Shown in pieces: positions 42,584-51,649 of a stretch of DNA of 51,649 nt (its first letter is position 1; the number at the start of each line of letters is the position of its first letter). The notes below the pieces were generated by a model that was given only the letters and a program-made list of their open reading frames with translations, ran no database searches and was not told where the DNA came from. A program made the translations under genes and the position numbers. The DNA is from Amycolatopsis jejuensis (GTDB taxonomy: Bacteria > Actinomycetota > Actinomycetes > Mycobacteriales > Pseudonocardiaceae), in assembly GCF_000717335.1 (NCBI RefSeq), contig NZ_JNYZ01000048.1, positions 1 to 51,649 of the forward strand, read 5' to 3'.

Positions 42584-42909
42584 CTTCCCCCTTCTCGGAG
42601 TTGTTCGAGCCGTTCCACGAGGAAGCCCCAGGTCTTCCAGAACTCGTCGAGGTAGTCGCGGCCACGAGTGTTGAGCGAGTACACCTTCCGCGGCGGGCCC
42701 TTCTCCGACGAGACCTTCTCCACGTCGACGAACCCGTGCCGCTCGACCCGGACCAGCAGCGCGTAGATCGTGCCTTCGGCGATATCGGAGAAGCCCTGGT
42801 CACGCAGCCACGCCGTGATCTCGTAGCCGTACGCCGGCCGCCCGGACAGGACCGCGAGGACGATGCCTTCCAACGTGCCCTTGAGGATCTCCGTCATCTG
42901 CTTGCCCAT
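42580..42909 (-). CDS. PadR-family transcriptional regulator
   Basis: A 109-residue PadR regulator: LKGTLEGIVLAVLSGRPAYGYEI, then EGTIYALLVRVERHGFVDVE and the basic KGPPRKVYSLNTRGRDYLDEFW. It is the first gene of the padR-ABC-DUF1048 operon and, by family habit, represses it until an exported compound binds. AAGGGGG precedes ATG 42909. A 9-bp inverted repeat lies 18 bases upstream. Confidence 0.92.
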   Translation of the reverse strand: MGKQMTEILKGTLEGIVLAVLSGRPAYGYEITAWLRDQGFSDIAEGTIYALLVRVERHGFVDVEKVSSEKGPPRKVYSLNTRGRDYLDEFWKTWGFLVERLEQLREGGR

Positions 42910-42927
42910 GAAGCACCCCCTTCCTGC

Positions 42928-42969
42928 TACTCAGTGTCGTTGACTACTGGTACAAAGTATCACTGAGTA
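42928..42969. promoter_or_regulatory. PadR operator candidate
   Basis: TACTCAGTG at 42928-42936 and its exact complement CACTGAGTA at 42961-42969 flank 24 bases containing TACTGGTACAAAGTA. The dyad covers the expected padR promoter. Two PadR dimers or one large dyad could bind. Confidence 0.6.
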
Positions 42970-43060
42970 CCGGCGGAGGGCAACCCCGGAATGGGTTCGC
43001 CCGCGAGCGCAGGTCCGGGATAGCCTCGAGCGACAGTTGATCGCATGGGGCGGTGGATTT

Positions 43061-43528
43061 ATGGCAGCCGGGGCGGCGCTCCTGGATTTCCTCCGCGAGC
43101 TCCAGGCGACGACCACCTGGACGGTGGAGGTCACCGATGGTTCGCGACAGTGGCAGTTGAATGGGGCGACTTGGCAGGCCACGGTGAATGTCGATCCGGG
43201 CAACTGGCTCGGGCTGGAGTTCGAGTCAGCGGATCCGGTTCGCGACAGGTCCGTCATATACGAAATCGACTCCGATCTGTATGACATATCGCGGGAAGAT
43301 CAGCAAGAATTCGTGACGGAGATCGAACGCGACATCATCGAATTCCTCGACAACCTGCGGAAGGGGCTGGTTCTGCGCGGGAACTACCGATCGAAGCCGG
43401 TGCTCGTCTTTCCGCTCGACGGTTCCTTTGTCCGGGTGGTCCAGGGTCTATTCGTGACCACGTCGTCTGTGCACGCCGATCTCGCCTCTGCTCGAGTCGG
43501 GGGTGGCTACGTCCCGGTGGAATCGTGA
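43061..43528 (+). CDS. hypothetical acidic protein
   Basis: A 155-residue acidic protein, no signal or membrane segment, mixed alpha/beta pattern: LLDFLRELQATTTWTVEV, GNWLGLEFESADPV and IERDIIEFLDNLRKG. The size, acidity and position upstream of a PA14/RHS gene recall immunity proteins, but no family is recognised. ATG 43061 is chosen over TTG 43037; neither has a strong ribosome site. The next gene overlaps by 4 bases. Confidence 0.6.
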   Translation: MAAGAALLDFLRELQATTTWTVEVTDGSRQWQLNGATWQATVNVDPGNWLGLEFESADPVRDRSVIYEIDSDLYDISREDQQEFVTEIERDIIEFLDNLRKGLVLRGNYRSKPVLVFPLDGSFVRVVQGLFVTTSSVHADLASARVGGGYVPVES

Positions 43529-43995
43529 CCTGGCTGACGGAAGAGGACCCGGTAATGGTCACTTTCCGGGAAAGCGCTGATGAGTTCGGGGAGAACGCCC
43601 CGTCGTTCTTGCTGAAGGAAACGGGTTCCATGCGTCTGGAATCGCTGGACTTGCAGTGGCCGGGTAACGCGACGACGGAGCAGAAGCGCCGAGTGCTCCG
43701 GTCCATGGCTGCGGCGACTGCGAAGGGACTCAAGCCGTGCCAGATCACCTGGCACCGGAGGAAAACTCGAATTGCGGCCGATGCTTTGGTCGAGTTCATG
43801 GCATCGGTCGACGAGGACATCTGGTGGCTGGGTCACGTTGCGCTCGTATTCGGGCCGGTTGATCGTCCGGAGATGATCTGGCTGCCCGGTTGTGACGGTA
43901 CATTTCTGCACATCGCTGCTTCGGAAACGGATGGAATCCTTGAGGCCGTCCAGGAAATTTCCCTGGAGATCGGCTGGACGACGGAGGCTCAGTAG
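43525..43995 (+). CDS. hypothetical small protein
   Basis: A 156-residue soluble protein, coupled to the preceding gene by a GTGA overlap. Motifs include VTFRESADEFGENAPSFLL, KPCQITWHRRKTRIAADALVEF (in part) and a tryptophan-rich DEDIWWLGHVALVFG. Family not recognised. The two genes form a small operon of clearly lower third-position GC than neighbouring housekeeping genes, which hints at acquisition. Confidence 0.6.
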   Translation: MTWLTEEDPVMVTFRESADEFGENAPSFLLKETGSMRLESLDLQWPGNATTEQKRRVLRSMAAATAKGLKPCQITWHRRKTRIAADALVEFMASVDEDIWWLGHVALVFGPVDRPEMIWLPGCDGTFLHIAASETDGILEAVQEISLEIGWTTEAQ

Positions 43996-44121
43996 CCGGG
44001 AACGAGCTTCACGCAGCGACGCCCGTCCCCCGTCAGGAACCGTTCCGTCATCCCAGGTGCGGTGCGAGCGCCGCGACTACCTGGCAGTCTTCCGCCACTG
44101 CCCGTCCCGGCGCCTGCCCGG

Positions 44122-45717
44122 CTATTCCTTCTGCTGCAGACGGTAGAACCGCCCACCCAGTCCCGCGTAGACCGTGACCGGACCTGCGCTCTGCCGGGCG
44201 GTTGCTTGCCAACCCTGGCCGTCGGGGATTCCCGGTGCGGGGGAGGGAAGTCCGGTGACTCCGGCGCCCGTCACGGTGCCCATCGGGTCGGTGACGAAAA
44301 TGCAGTCGGGGCGGGTGGCGGTCCAGCCGGTGAGGAGGATGCCGCCGACGGGATTCGGGGTGGTGATTGCACCGCCTGCGACCGGCAGGGCCGTCGCGGT
44401 CGCCGGGTTGAGGATGGTACCGAGTTCGGGTCCGTGGCAGCCGATCGTGAAGTGCGGCGTGAAGGGGTACGCGCCGAGTGCTCGGGCGGCCGGGATGACG
44501 TCGCGTTGGATGTGGAGCTGGTCGAGGACCTCGGGGGCGTCCACGCGCAGCGCGATGGGTGCCAGCGCGAGCGGCGCGTAACCGCGGCGGGTCAGATCCG
44601 CTTTGGTGGCACCGACGGCGTGGGTTGCCAGCGAGATCGCGACGATGCCGATCACCATCCCGGTCACCGGCCACTGTGGACGGACAAGTGCGGCCAACCC
44701 GAGCAGCGCGCTGGTGGCCAGTGCGCCGATCACGGCGTAGCGGCTGATCAGGCCTACGTTGCCGCCGGGGACGAGATTGCTCGTACGGCCGAGCGCGACC
44801 AGGGAGGCAAGGGTGACGGCGTAGCCCGCGAGCCCGATCCATCCGCTGGCTCGGCGGTCGGGTCGCAAGGCGACAGTGCAGGTCGCGAGCAGCGCCGTGG
44901 TGAGGGCGCCGGCGAGGATGGCGATCACGGCTTGGTCGCCGGACCAGAGACTGCCCAGTACTGCGGTGGCAACGGAAAGCCGGCCGTCCGGGTCGAACGC
45001 AGTCGTTGCCAGTGACTGCGCGCCGCTGGGTTTGGTGAGCAGCCACATGCCCAGGACTGCGACGCCCAGACCGGCCTGAATCAGGATTCTGCGCCAGTTT
45101 TCCCGGCGGAGCAGGAAGATTGCCGCTACCACCAGGAATGCGGGTAGTCCGGCGCCGAAGCTGAGTGCGGCGAGGAGGGCCGCTGCCGCGGCTGTCCGCC
45201 TGCGCCCATGGTGGGCACCGGCGATTGCCAAGGTGCTGAGGAAGACAGCCGGTATCCAGCTGATTCCATTGGTGCCCTGCAACCAGAGTTCGGCGGCGTG
45301 TGACGTGAACAGCAGCCATGCGAACCCGGCGGTCAGTGCAGCCTTGCGAGGCAGGGAAAAGGATTCCGGAAGCATCGATGACAGGCAAGCGACAATCCCG
45401 CCGACGAGGACGACTGTCAGCAACGTGAGCACCCGGTTGTCGCCTCCGAACCAGGCGGCGTCGGCGTAGAACAGCAGCGACGGGATGACAAAGGGCTGGT
45501 CGAGGTGGTAGGTGAACACCTGGCCCAGCAAGAGATGTCCGCGGTCGTCGGTGATTTTCGCGAGCACGTGCCAGTAGTCGAGCAGCACGTGCCCCCGCGG
45601 CGCGCGCCAGGCGGTCAGCAGTGCGAGCGCTGCGGGCAGCACGGCGAAGACGCCGAGCGCGACGACCCCGGCGGGCGATCTTCGCGCATGCGGAAGCGCG
45701 GGGGCGAGCGTGGTCAA
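44122..45717 (-). CDS. polytopic membrane protein, unknown function
   Basis: A 531-residue membrane protein with about ten helices in the first 390 residues, then an extracytoplasmic C-terminal domain of ~140 residues. Helices include VVALGVFAVLPAALALLTAW and VLTLLTVVLVGGIVACL. A loop after the first helix has RGHVLLDYWHVLAKITDDRGH. The architecture resembles bacterial glycosyltransferase-like or O-antigen-type membrane proteins, but no catalytic motif is certain. TTG 45717 is chosen because GAGGAG lies 5 bases upstream; ATG 45744 is the alternative. Confidence 0.7.
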   Translation of the reverse strand: MTTLAPALPHARRSPAGVVALGVFAVLPAALALLTAWRAPRGHVLLDYWHVLAKITDDRGHLLLGQVFTYHLDQPFVIPSLLFYADAAWFGGDNRVLTLLTVVLVGGIVACLSSMLPESFSLPRKAALTAGFAWLLFTSHAAELWLQGTNGISWIPAVFLSTLAIAGAHHGRRRTAAAAALLAALSFGAGLPAFLVVAAIFLLRRENWRRILIQAGLGVAVLGMWLLTKPSGAQSLATTAFDPDGRLSVATAVLGSLWSGDQAVIAILAGALTTALLATCTVALRPDRRASGWIGLAGYAVTLASLVALGRTSNLVPGGNVGLISRYAVIGALATSALLGLAALVRPQWPVTGMVIGIVAISLATHAVGATKADLTRRGYAPLALAPIALRVDAPEVLDQLHIQRDVIPAARALGAYPFTPHFTIGCHGPELGTILNPATATALPVAGGAITTPNPVGGILLTGWTATRPDCIFVTDPMGTVTGAGVTGLPSPAPGIPDGQGWQATARQSAGPVTVYAGLGGRFYRLQQKE

Positions 45718-46014
45718 GCCGTCTCCTCGGTGATTTCGTGCCATCCGACCGGCTGCTGTGCGCGGCAGATTGTTGCTGTGACCTGCTGCTTGTACTCCTT
45801 CGGAGATGGTCTGGACAAGCGTGACACAGGTCTCATTTTCGGGGGTAACGGTTGAATGGGGACGGCGCGATGATGTGTTCGCAGACCGGAGGATCGGGAG
45901 GTTTTCCGGGTGTCCCGGCCCGCGGGTTCGCCTGGCCGGAGTCGTGCGGTGCTGTCGGTGCCGTGCTTTCGGGTTGGCGTGAGCTGGTCTCGCGTTCCGG
46001 GGAGGGGCACCGTC
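45718..46014. other. divergent intergenic region
   Basis: Between the membrane protein and the RHS gene. It should contain both promoters, but no convincing pair of hexamers is seen. Bases 46000-46007 form the strong ribosome site of the RHS gene. Confidence 0.4.
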
Positions 46015-49000
46015 GTGCGCCGGTTGTCGCATGCTGCTTCGGGCAGTGTGGTCAGAGCGGTTTTGGTCCTGTTGATTGCGGTGTTGCTGGCGGGCACGAC
46101 CGAGGCGGTGGCTGCTCCGGCGAAGCCGCCGGAGCAGCCTGCGCGGGTTGATCCGCACGATGTTCCGTTGTTGCCGTCGGTTGCGCCGCGGGTTCCGCAG
46201 CCGGAGAAGCCGTCGACGGCGGATTTCTCGGGTCTGTCGCGTTTGGATGGTGGGGCGGGGTCGCATTTCGATGCGCAGCGGTCGAAGCCGGTGGCGCGGT
46301 CGATGTTCGTGACGGAGTACGAGAATCCGGACGGGACTCGGTCGGTGCGGCAGTCGAGTCAGCCGTTGAATGTCCAGGACGCCAAGGGTGTGTGGCTGCC
46401 GGTCGATACGACGTTGAAGCCTGATCCGGCGACGAAGCGGCCGGAGGCGGTGCAGCATCCGCTGAGTCCGTCGTTGGCGGAGAAGGCGAATGATCCGGCG
46501 GTGTTGCAGGTCGAGTCGGCCGGGCATACCGCGAGTCTCGCGTTGGATCAGGCTGCTCCGGCGCAGGCGGCGGTGAAGGGCGACTCGGTGACGTATCCCG
46601 AGGTCGCTGCCGGGACGGATCTGGAGTATGAGGTCACGCCGGGTGCGGTGAAGGAGACGATCAAGCTCAAGCGGCCGCCGGTGGATGGCCGGTCGAGCTG
46701 GCGGTTCAAGCTGAACACCGGTGGCTTGACGCCGAAGCTGGAGTCGAACGGGTCGATCTCCCTGTCCGATCGGGCAGGTGCGGCGAAACTGGTGCTGCCA
46801 CCGGTGGAGACCTGGGATTCGGCCGGCCGCGGGGAGACCGCGCCCGCGATGACCGGTGGTGCCTACCAGCTTGAGGAGGCTGGTAGCGAGTGGTGGTTGA
46901 CGGTCGCCGTCGATCCGGGGTGGCTGAAGGACCCCACGCGCGTTTACCCGGTGTCGATCGACCCGACATTCACCTATGGGGTAACCGAATCACATTCTTA
47001 CCGCTCGGACGGTACGGTCTGCGATGCGTGCGGTCTGCGGATCGGTAACAGCCAGGCCAGCGGGGACACCTACAACCGCACTGTGTTCCACATGGATTAT
47101 TCGCCGTTGTTCGGCAAGACCGTCGTCGGCGCGCGGATGGACCTGACGCGGAACACGAGTGTCGTCGGGTCGGTCAAGACGTGGAACACAAACCTTTATC
47201 ACGCCTCGGGTTTCGACTTCAACGCCGTCGGCGGGTACCTGACCAGTGCGCTGGTCGGGGACGTCGGCAGCTTCGTCGGCGAGGGCTTGACCGGGTTCAT
47301 CCGTGATCGGGTGAACGCCAGGGACGGCTCGGTGTTCTTCATGATGATCGGCGCGGAGAATCCGGGTGTCTGGACGTACAAGAACCTGAACGCGACGCTG
47401 ACGGTCGACACGGGGAGTCCGGCTCCGGCGACGACGTTGGTGGCGCCGGTGGACAAGTCGGTGGTCACGACGTTGACGCCGACGTTGTCGGTGCAGCCGG
47501 TGACCGATCCGGATGGGGAGGCGGTGAAGTACTGCTTCCGGGTGGCGACGGGGTCGGATGCGAAGTCGGGGGTGGTGGTCGAGTCCGGGTGTCTGCCGAC
47601 GCCGACGTGGGCTGTTCCGCCGGGGGTGTTGCAGGACGGGGTTGCCTATACGTGGCAGGCGATGACGTTCAGCGGCAGCACGACGATCACGCCTGGCTGG
47701 GTGGGGCATCTGAAGGTGGATCAGCGGATCGGTGACCATGGTCCGTCGCCGACGGATGATGCGGGTCCGGTGACGGTGAACCTGGCCAACGGCAACGCAT
47801 CCCTGGGACAGCAGACGCCGTCGTTCACTACGGTCGGCGGTAACGCGGGGTTGAACTTCACGTTCAATTCCCAGCAGCGGGAACCCAAGGGGCTCAAGGC
47901 GTCCTACTTTGTCGACCTGTCGCACAACGGGTTGATCAGTGATGCGCAGCAGCCGGTGCTGGTGCGGACGGAACCGCAGGTGAATGTCGATTGGGGAACG
48001 GATTCCCCGTTCCCTCCAGCGTTGCCCGCGGATTGGTTCGTGACGCGGTGGGAAGGGTTCTTCCAGGCGCCGGTGGCCGGGACGTACCAGTTCGCCGGGG
48101 TGCATGACGACGGTGCGGTGGTGTGGGTCAACGGCGTCAAGGTGTATGACGTCGGCACGCCGAGTGATGTGAACTGGACCGAGTCAGCGAATGTGACGTT
48201 GACGGCGGGGCAGCGGGTGCCGATCAAGGTCGAGAACGCCGAGGCGACGGGTGCGGCGAGGATGCGCCTGTTCGTGCGGACGAGTGATAACACGACGGTG
48301 GCGCCGCAGATCGTCCCGGCGGATTGGCTGTTCACCAACGATCTCCCGGCGTTGCCGCAGGGCTGGACGCTGTCGGCTGACCTGGACGGTGACGGCACGA
48401 GCTACACCGAAGCCAAGGTCACGGATCAGAACATCGTGCTGACGGACGCGACCGGCGCGAAGCACACGTGGACGAAGAAGAGCACCGGCGGCTATACCGC
48501 ACCGGACAACGAGGACGGTGTCCTGGCGCTGGACACGAGCGGGCGGGTGACGCTGCACGACGGCGGGGATGTGTTCACTTTCCGCACGGATGGGAAGCTC
48601 GATACCCAGGCATCGGCGGTGGATTCGCGGAAACCTGCTGCGCTGCAGAACATTTACACCGGTGCGCCGTCGCGGTTGAGCCAGATCAAGGATCCGGTGT
48701 CCGGGCGGGCGCACACGTTGCATTACCAGCGTGCGGGCGATGATTGTTATGGCAGCACGAGTGTCCCGCCGGGGGCGGATGCGGTGCCGCCGTCGCAGAT
48801 GCTGTGCCGGGTCACGTATTGGGACGGGTCGCAGACGGCGTTGTGGTACGTGCAGGGCCGGTTGGCGCGGATCGAGGACCCGGGCGCGGAAAACAACGAC
48901 TACCTGTATGACGAGGGTGGCCGGGTCACGGCGGTGCGCAGCCCGCTGGCGACGGACTGGGTTGCGGCGGATCCGGGGTCGCGGAACCTGATCGATTACT

Positions 49001-51649
49001 ACACGACGATCGGGTATGCGGACCATAACGGGAAAACGCAGGTCACGAACGTGACCGAGGCGGCGCCTGGTCCGGGGCAGCCGCGGCCGAAAACGACCTA
49101 CCGGTACGACCCGGCGAACCGGACCAGCTATACCGACACGGCGGGGTTGAGCCCGGCTGTCGGGTTCGCGAGCAAGGTCGTCTACGACGACGCGGACCGG
49201 ACCCTGTCTGCCACGGACGCGGCGGGCAAGACCTCGCTGCAGGAGTGGGCGCCCAAGGACCTGCCGCTGTCGACCACGGATGCAGCCGGGCGGAAGACCA
49301 CCACGGTCTACGACTACGCCGACCGGCCCACCGACGCCTACGGCCCAGCGCCCGCGTCGTGTTTTGCCGGGCAGGTGCCGAATGGCACGTGCGGGATGTC
49401 GCACGGCCACAGCGGGTACGACGAGGGCATCAACGGCCTGGCCGCTGCGTTCTATGACAACCCGACGCTGTCTGGTGCGCCGAAGGTGCAGCGCACGGGG
49501 ATCGGCCCGGCGGATGGCACCGTCAAGAGCCCGTGGGAATACAGCAACGACGTGACCCCGGGGCTGAGCGCGGACGCGTTCTCCCTGCGGCTGACCGGTG
49601 ATCTCGTCTTCCCGGCAGTGGGGGATTACAAGCTGCGGGCCAATGTGGACGACGGTATCCGGATGTGGGTCGATGACCAGCTGGTGATGGATTACTGGCA
49701 GGTCAGCAACCCGGCCTGGCGCGAGGCCACCGTCCACGCCGACGCCGCGGGGCAGGCGAAGCGGATCCGGATCGACTACTACGACAACGGCGGCTACGCG
49801 AAACTCGACCTCGACTGGATCGCGCCCGGCAAAGCCGAGGAACTGGTTCCGGGGACTGCGTTGCGTCCGCGCTACGGGCTCAAGACCTCGACGACCGCCT
49901 CGGAATCCGACGGCGTCCCGGACAAGGTCGCCACCACCCGCTTCGACGAAAACGGGGTCGACCCCGTGTACGGGCTGGCGACCTCGGGGCAGGGCAACCC
50001 GTCCGGGTTGAAGATCAACGGCTCGGTCGCGTATGAGGCGCCGGGTGCCGGGTATCTGCGTAAGACGAGCAAAACCATGGCGACCGGCGCGAAAACTACC
50101 TACGCGTACTACGGGGATACTGAAACCCGCGCCAACCCGTGCGTCCCCGGCAGCCCGGCGGTGGCGCAGGGCGGGCTGCCGAAACTGGTTACGTCGACCA
50201 CCCCGGCCGCTGGGCCCGCGCGCGTGGATGAGCAGGTCTACGACGCGTCCGGGCGGGTGATCGCCGAGGCCACCGGCGGCGACTGGACCTGCACCACCTA
50301 TGACAACCGGGACCGGCCGGTCGAGGAACGTGTCCCTGCGTCGGCGACCTCACCGGCGCGGACCGTGACGCACACCTACGCCGTCGGCGGCGACCCACTC
50401 ACGAACACGATCGCCGACGACAAGGGCACCATCACCACCACCGCTGACCTGCTCGGCCGGGTGGTCGCCTACACCGACGTCCACGGTGTGCGCACCACCA
50501 CCAGCTACGACCAGGTCGGGCGGGCGACCTCGAGCACCATCACCCCGCCGAACAGCGCGGACCTGCCGAGGACGCTGAGCTTCACCTACGACGACACCGG
50601 ACGCGTCCAGACCCAGAAACTGGACAGCACAGTCCTGGCGAGCGTGGCTTACGACAACGCCGGTGAGCTCGCCTCGGTCACCTATGCCAACGGCAGCAGC
50701 CTCAGCGCTGTGGGCAAGGACAACGCCGCCCGCCTGCTGTCGCTGGACTGGAAAACCAGCGACAACCAGCACATCGTGTCCCAGGTCGGCCGCACCAGCG
50801 CCGGCACGATCATCGACGAAACCCTCGTCGGCACCGACGCCCGCCCCAACGCGCCGAACTATGTGTACGACGGCGCGGGCCGCCTCACCGAGGCCTACGT
50901 CACCGGGCATCACTACACCTACGACTACACCGCGACCGCGTCCGCGACCTGCCCGACAGGGACCCAAGCCAACGCGGGCCTGAACACCAACCGGATGCGG
51001 CTGCTCGACCAGACCGCCACCGGTACCGCGGAAACCCGCTACTGCTACGACGCCGCCGACCGCCTCCTGGCCACCGAAGGCGCCACCACCCTCACCGGGT
51101 TCACCTACGACACCAACGGCAACACCACCAGCTGGACCGGCTCCGACGGCAGCACCACGACACTGACCTGGGACGGTTCCGACCGCAACACCGGCGCCCG
51201 CACCACCGGCCTCACCCCCGCCTTGAACGCGGACATCGCCTACACCCGCGACGCCACCAACCGCATCATCCGCCGCGACCCCCGCGACTGCGACAACAAC
51301 ACCGTCACCCGCTACAGCTACACCAGCGACGGCGACACCCCCGACCTCACCCTCAACACCGACAACCGCCTCACCTCGCTCTCCCTCTCACTACCCGGCG
51401 GCGTCCTCTACACCAGCCGCCTCGGCACCGACGGCACCTTCACCCCTACCTACGACCACCCCTCCATCCGCGGCGACCTCGTCCTCACCACCGACACCAC
51501 CGGACACCAAGCCGGAGCACTGCGCTCCTACGACCCGTACGGCCAACCCGTCGCGCCGTCGGGCGCGGTGGATACACAGAACGTGCCGGACAACTCACCG
51601 GGTTCGATGGACTACGGCTGGCTCGGCCAGCACCAGCGGCCCTACGAAC
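46015..51649 (+). CDS. secreted PA14/RHS-repeat protein (3-prime partial)
   Basis: At least 1878 residues; open at the window edge. GTG 46015 has GGGGAGGGG 7 bases upstream. A signal peptide of ~35 residues (VLVLLIAVLLAGTTEAVAA) comes first. A wall-protein-like N-terminal part includes a DNRLRE-like region near 322-440. One PA14 domain lies at about 660-760 and a second at about 1141-1271 (FPAVGDYKLRANVDDGIRMW, YYDNGGYAKLDLDW). YD/RHS repeats begin near 960 (YLYDEGGRVTAV, TYDDTGRVQTQKL) and run to the end, where DYGWLGQHQRPYE marks the RHS core terminus. A variable toxin-like tip and immunity gene would lie beyond the window. PA14 domains bind carbohydrate, so it is probably surface-displayed. 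Confidence 0.88.
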   Translation, partial: MRRLSHAASGSVVRAVLVLLIAVLLAGTTEAVAAPAKPPEQPARVDPHDVPLLPSVAPRVPQPEKPSTADFSGLSRLDGGAGSHFDAQRSKPVARSMFVTEYENPDGTRSVRQSSQPLNVQDAKGVWLPVDTTLKPDPATKRPEAVQHPLSPSLAEKANDPAVLQVESAGHTASLALDQAAPAQAAVKGDSVTYPEVAAGTDLEYEVTPGAVKETIKLKRPPVDGRSSWRFKLNTGGLTPKLESNGSISLSDRAGAAKLVLPPVETWDSAGRGETAPAMTGGAYQLEEAGSEWWLTVAVDPGWLKDPTRVYPVSIDPTFTYGVTESHSYRSDGTVCDACGLRIGNSQASGDTYNRTVFHMDYSPLFGKTVVGARMDLTRNTSVVGSVKTWNTNLYHASGFDFNAVGGYLTSALVGDVGSFVGEGLTGFIRDRVNARDGSVFFMMIGAENPGVWTYKNLNATLTVDTGSPAPATTLVAPVDKSVVTTLTPTLSVQPVTDPDGEAVKYCFRVATGSDAKSGVVVESGCLPTPTWAVPPGVLQDGVAYTWQAMTFSGSTTITPGWVGHLKVDQRIGDHGPSPTDDAGPVTVNLANGNASLGQQTPSFTTVGGNAGLNFTFNSQQREPKGLKASYFVDLSHNGLISDAQQPVLVRTEPQVNVDWGTDSPFPPALPADWFVTRWEGFFQAPVAGTYQFAGVHDDGAVVWVNGVKVYDVGTPSDVNWTESANVTLTAGQRVPIKVENAEATGAARMRLFVRTSDNTTVAPQIVPADWLFTNDLPALPQGWTLSADLDGDGTSYTEAKVTDQNIVLTDATGAKHTWTKKSTGGYTAPDNEDGVLALDTSGRVTLHDGGDVFTFRTDGKLDTQASAVDSRKPAALQNIYTGAPSRLSQIKDPVSGRAHTLHYQRAGDDCYGSTSVPPGADAVPPSQMLCRVTYWDGSQTALWYVQGRLARIEDPGAENNDYLYDEGGRVTAVRSPLATDWVAADPGSRNLIDYYTTIGYADHNGKTQVTNVTEAAPGPGQPRPKTTYRYDPANRTSYTDTAGLSPAVGFASKVVYDDADRTLSATDAAGKTSLQEWAPKDLPLSTTDAAGRKTTTVYDYADRPTDAYGPAPASCFAGQVPNGTCGMSHGHSGYDEGINGLAAAFYDNPTLSGAPKVQRTGIGPADGTVKSPWEYSNDVTPGLSADAFSLRLTGDLVFPAVGDYKLRANVDDGIRMWVDDQLVMDYWQVSNPAWREATVHADAAGQAKRIRIDYYDNGGYAKLDLDWIAPGKAEELVPGTALRPRYGLKTSTTASESDGVPDKVATTRFDENGVDPVYGLATSGQGNPSGLKINGSVAYEAPGAGYLRKTSKTMATGAKTTYAYYGDTETRANPCVPGSPAVAQGGLPKLVTSTTPAAGPARVDEQVYDASGRVIAEATGGDWTCTTYDNRDRPVEERVPASATSPARTVTHTYAVGGDPLTNTIADDKGTITTTADLLGRVVAYTDVHGVRTTTSYDQVGRATSSTITPPNSADLPRTLSFTYDDTGRVQTQKLDSTVLASVAYDNAGELASVTYANGSSLSAVGKDNAARLLSLDWKTSDNQHIVSQVGRTSAGTIIDETLVGTDARPNAPNYVYDGAGRLTEAYVTGHHYTYDYTATASATCPTGTQANAGLNTNRMRLLDQTATGTAETRYCYDAADRLLATEGATTLTGFTYDTNGNTTSWTGSDGSTTTLTWDGSDRNTGARTTGLTPALNADIAYTRDATNRIIRRDPRDCDNNTVTRYSYTSDGDTPDLTLNTDNRLTSLSLSLPGGVLYTSRLGTDGTFTPTYDHPSIRGDLVLTTDTTGHQAGALRSYDPYGQPVAPSGAVDTQNVPDNSPGSMDYGWLGQHQRPYE

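Noticed and set aside
46990..49737. Long minus-strand frames opposite the RHS gene
   Set aside because: Arg/His/Pro-rich composition, produced by the G-rich third positions of the RHS coding strand.

Overview
The window is a very GC-rich, gene-dense actinobacterial chromosome segment. Third codon positions are mostly G or C. GTG starts are common, and several genes show short or absent leaders. The gene types (KstR with FadE34, a Cvn-type conservon, XRE/DUF397 pair, LAL-family LuxR regulator, PA14/RHS wall protein, F420-type oxidoreductase) point to a Pseudonocardiales actinomycete, most like Amycolatopsis or a close relative. No rRNA, tRNA, CRISPR array or insertion sequence was found.

Layout. 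1-2.7 kb: pyruvate kinase and acyl-CoA thioesterase II. 3.1-4.6 kb: XRE/DUF5753 regulator, DUF397 partner, strong terminator, small basic protein. 4.6-5.3 kb: low-complexity spacer, G-rich then C/A-rich. 5.3-8.3 kb: giant LuxR (LAL) regulator. 8.3-13.7 kb: GabD2-like aldehyde dehydrogenase, TetR, acyl-CoA dehydrogenase, alpha-methylacyl-CoA racemase (mcr), GNAT. 13.8-16.8 kb: small membrane proteins, lytic transglycosylase, DUF3817 protein. 16.8-18.9 kb: DUF485 plus solute:sodium symporter. 19.8-25.9 kb: complete four-gene conservon cvnA-B-C-D with an unusually large CvnA. 26-27.8 kb: ArsR, SRPBCC, a decayed DUF899 pseudogene and a DHFR-fold protein. 27.9-31.1 kb: fused isobutyryl-CoA mutase icmF. 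31.1-35.6 kb: methyltransferase, LLM oxidoreductase, kstR and fadE34. 35.9-39.8 kb: SNF2 helicase plus SWIM protein. 39.8-43 kb: coding remnant, two DUF1048 paralogues, ABC-2 exporter and PadR. 43-45.7 kb: two small unknown proteins and a polytopic membrane protein. 46 kb to the end: a secreted PA14/RHS-repeat protein, still open at the window edge.

How the genes fit together. Several loci concern steroid and branched acyl-CoA metabolism: mcr (2-methyl epimerisation), the acyl-CoA dehydrogenases, kstR/fadE34 with an exact KstR-type operator between them, and icmF. The conservon and the LuxR, XRE, PadR and ArsR modules are separate signalling or regulatory units.

The most distinctive non-coding signal is a 53-nt hairpin element present in four copies. 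Each copy lies just downstream of a stop codon and looks like a dispersed terminator-like repeat. Other notable features are operator-like palindromes in several promoter regions, an internal duplication of the conserved C-terminal module of CvnA, and a steep codon-composition gradient along the RHS gene.
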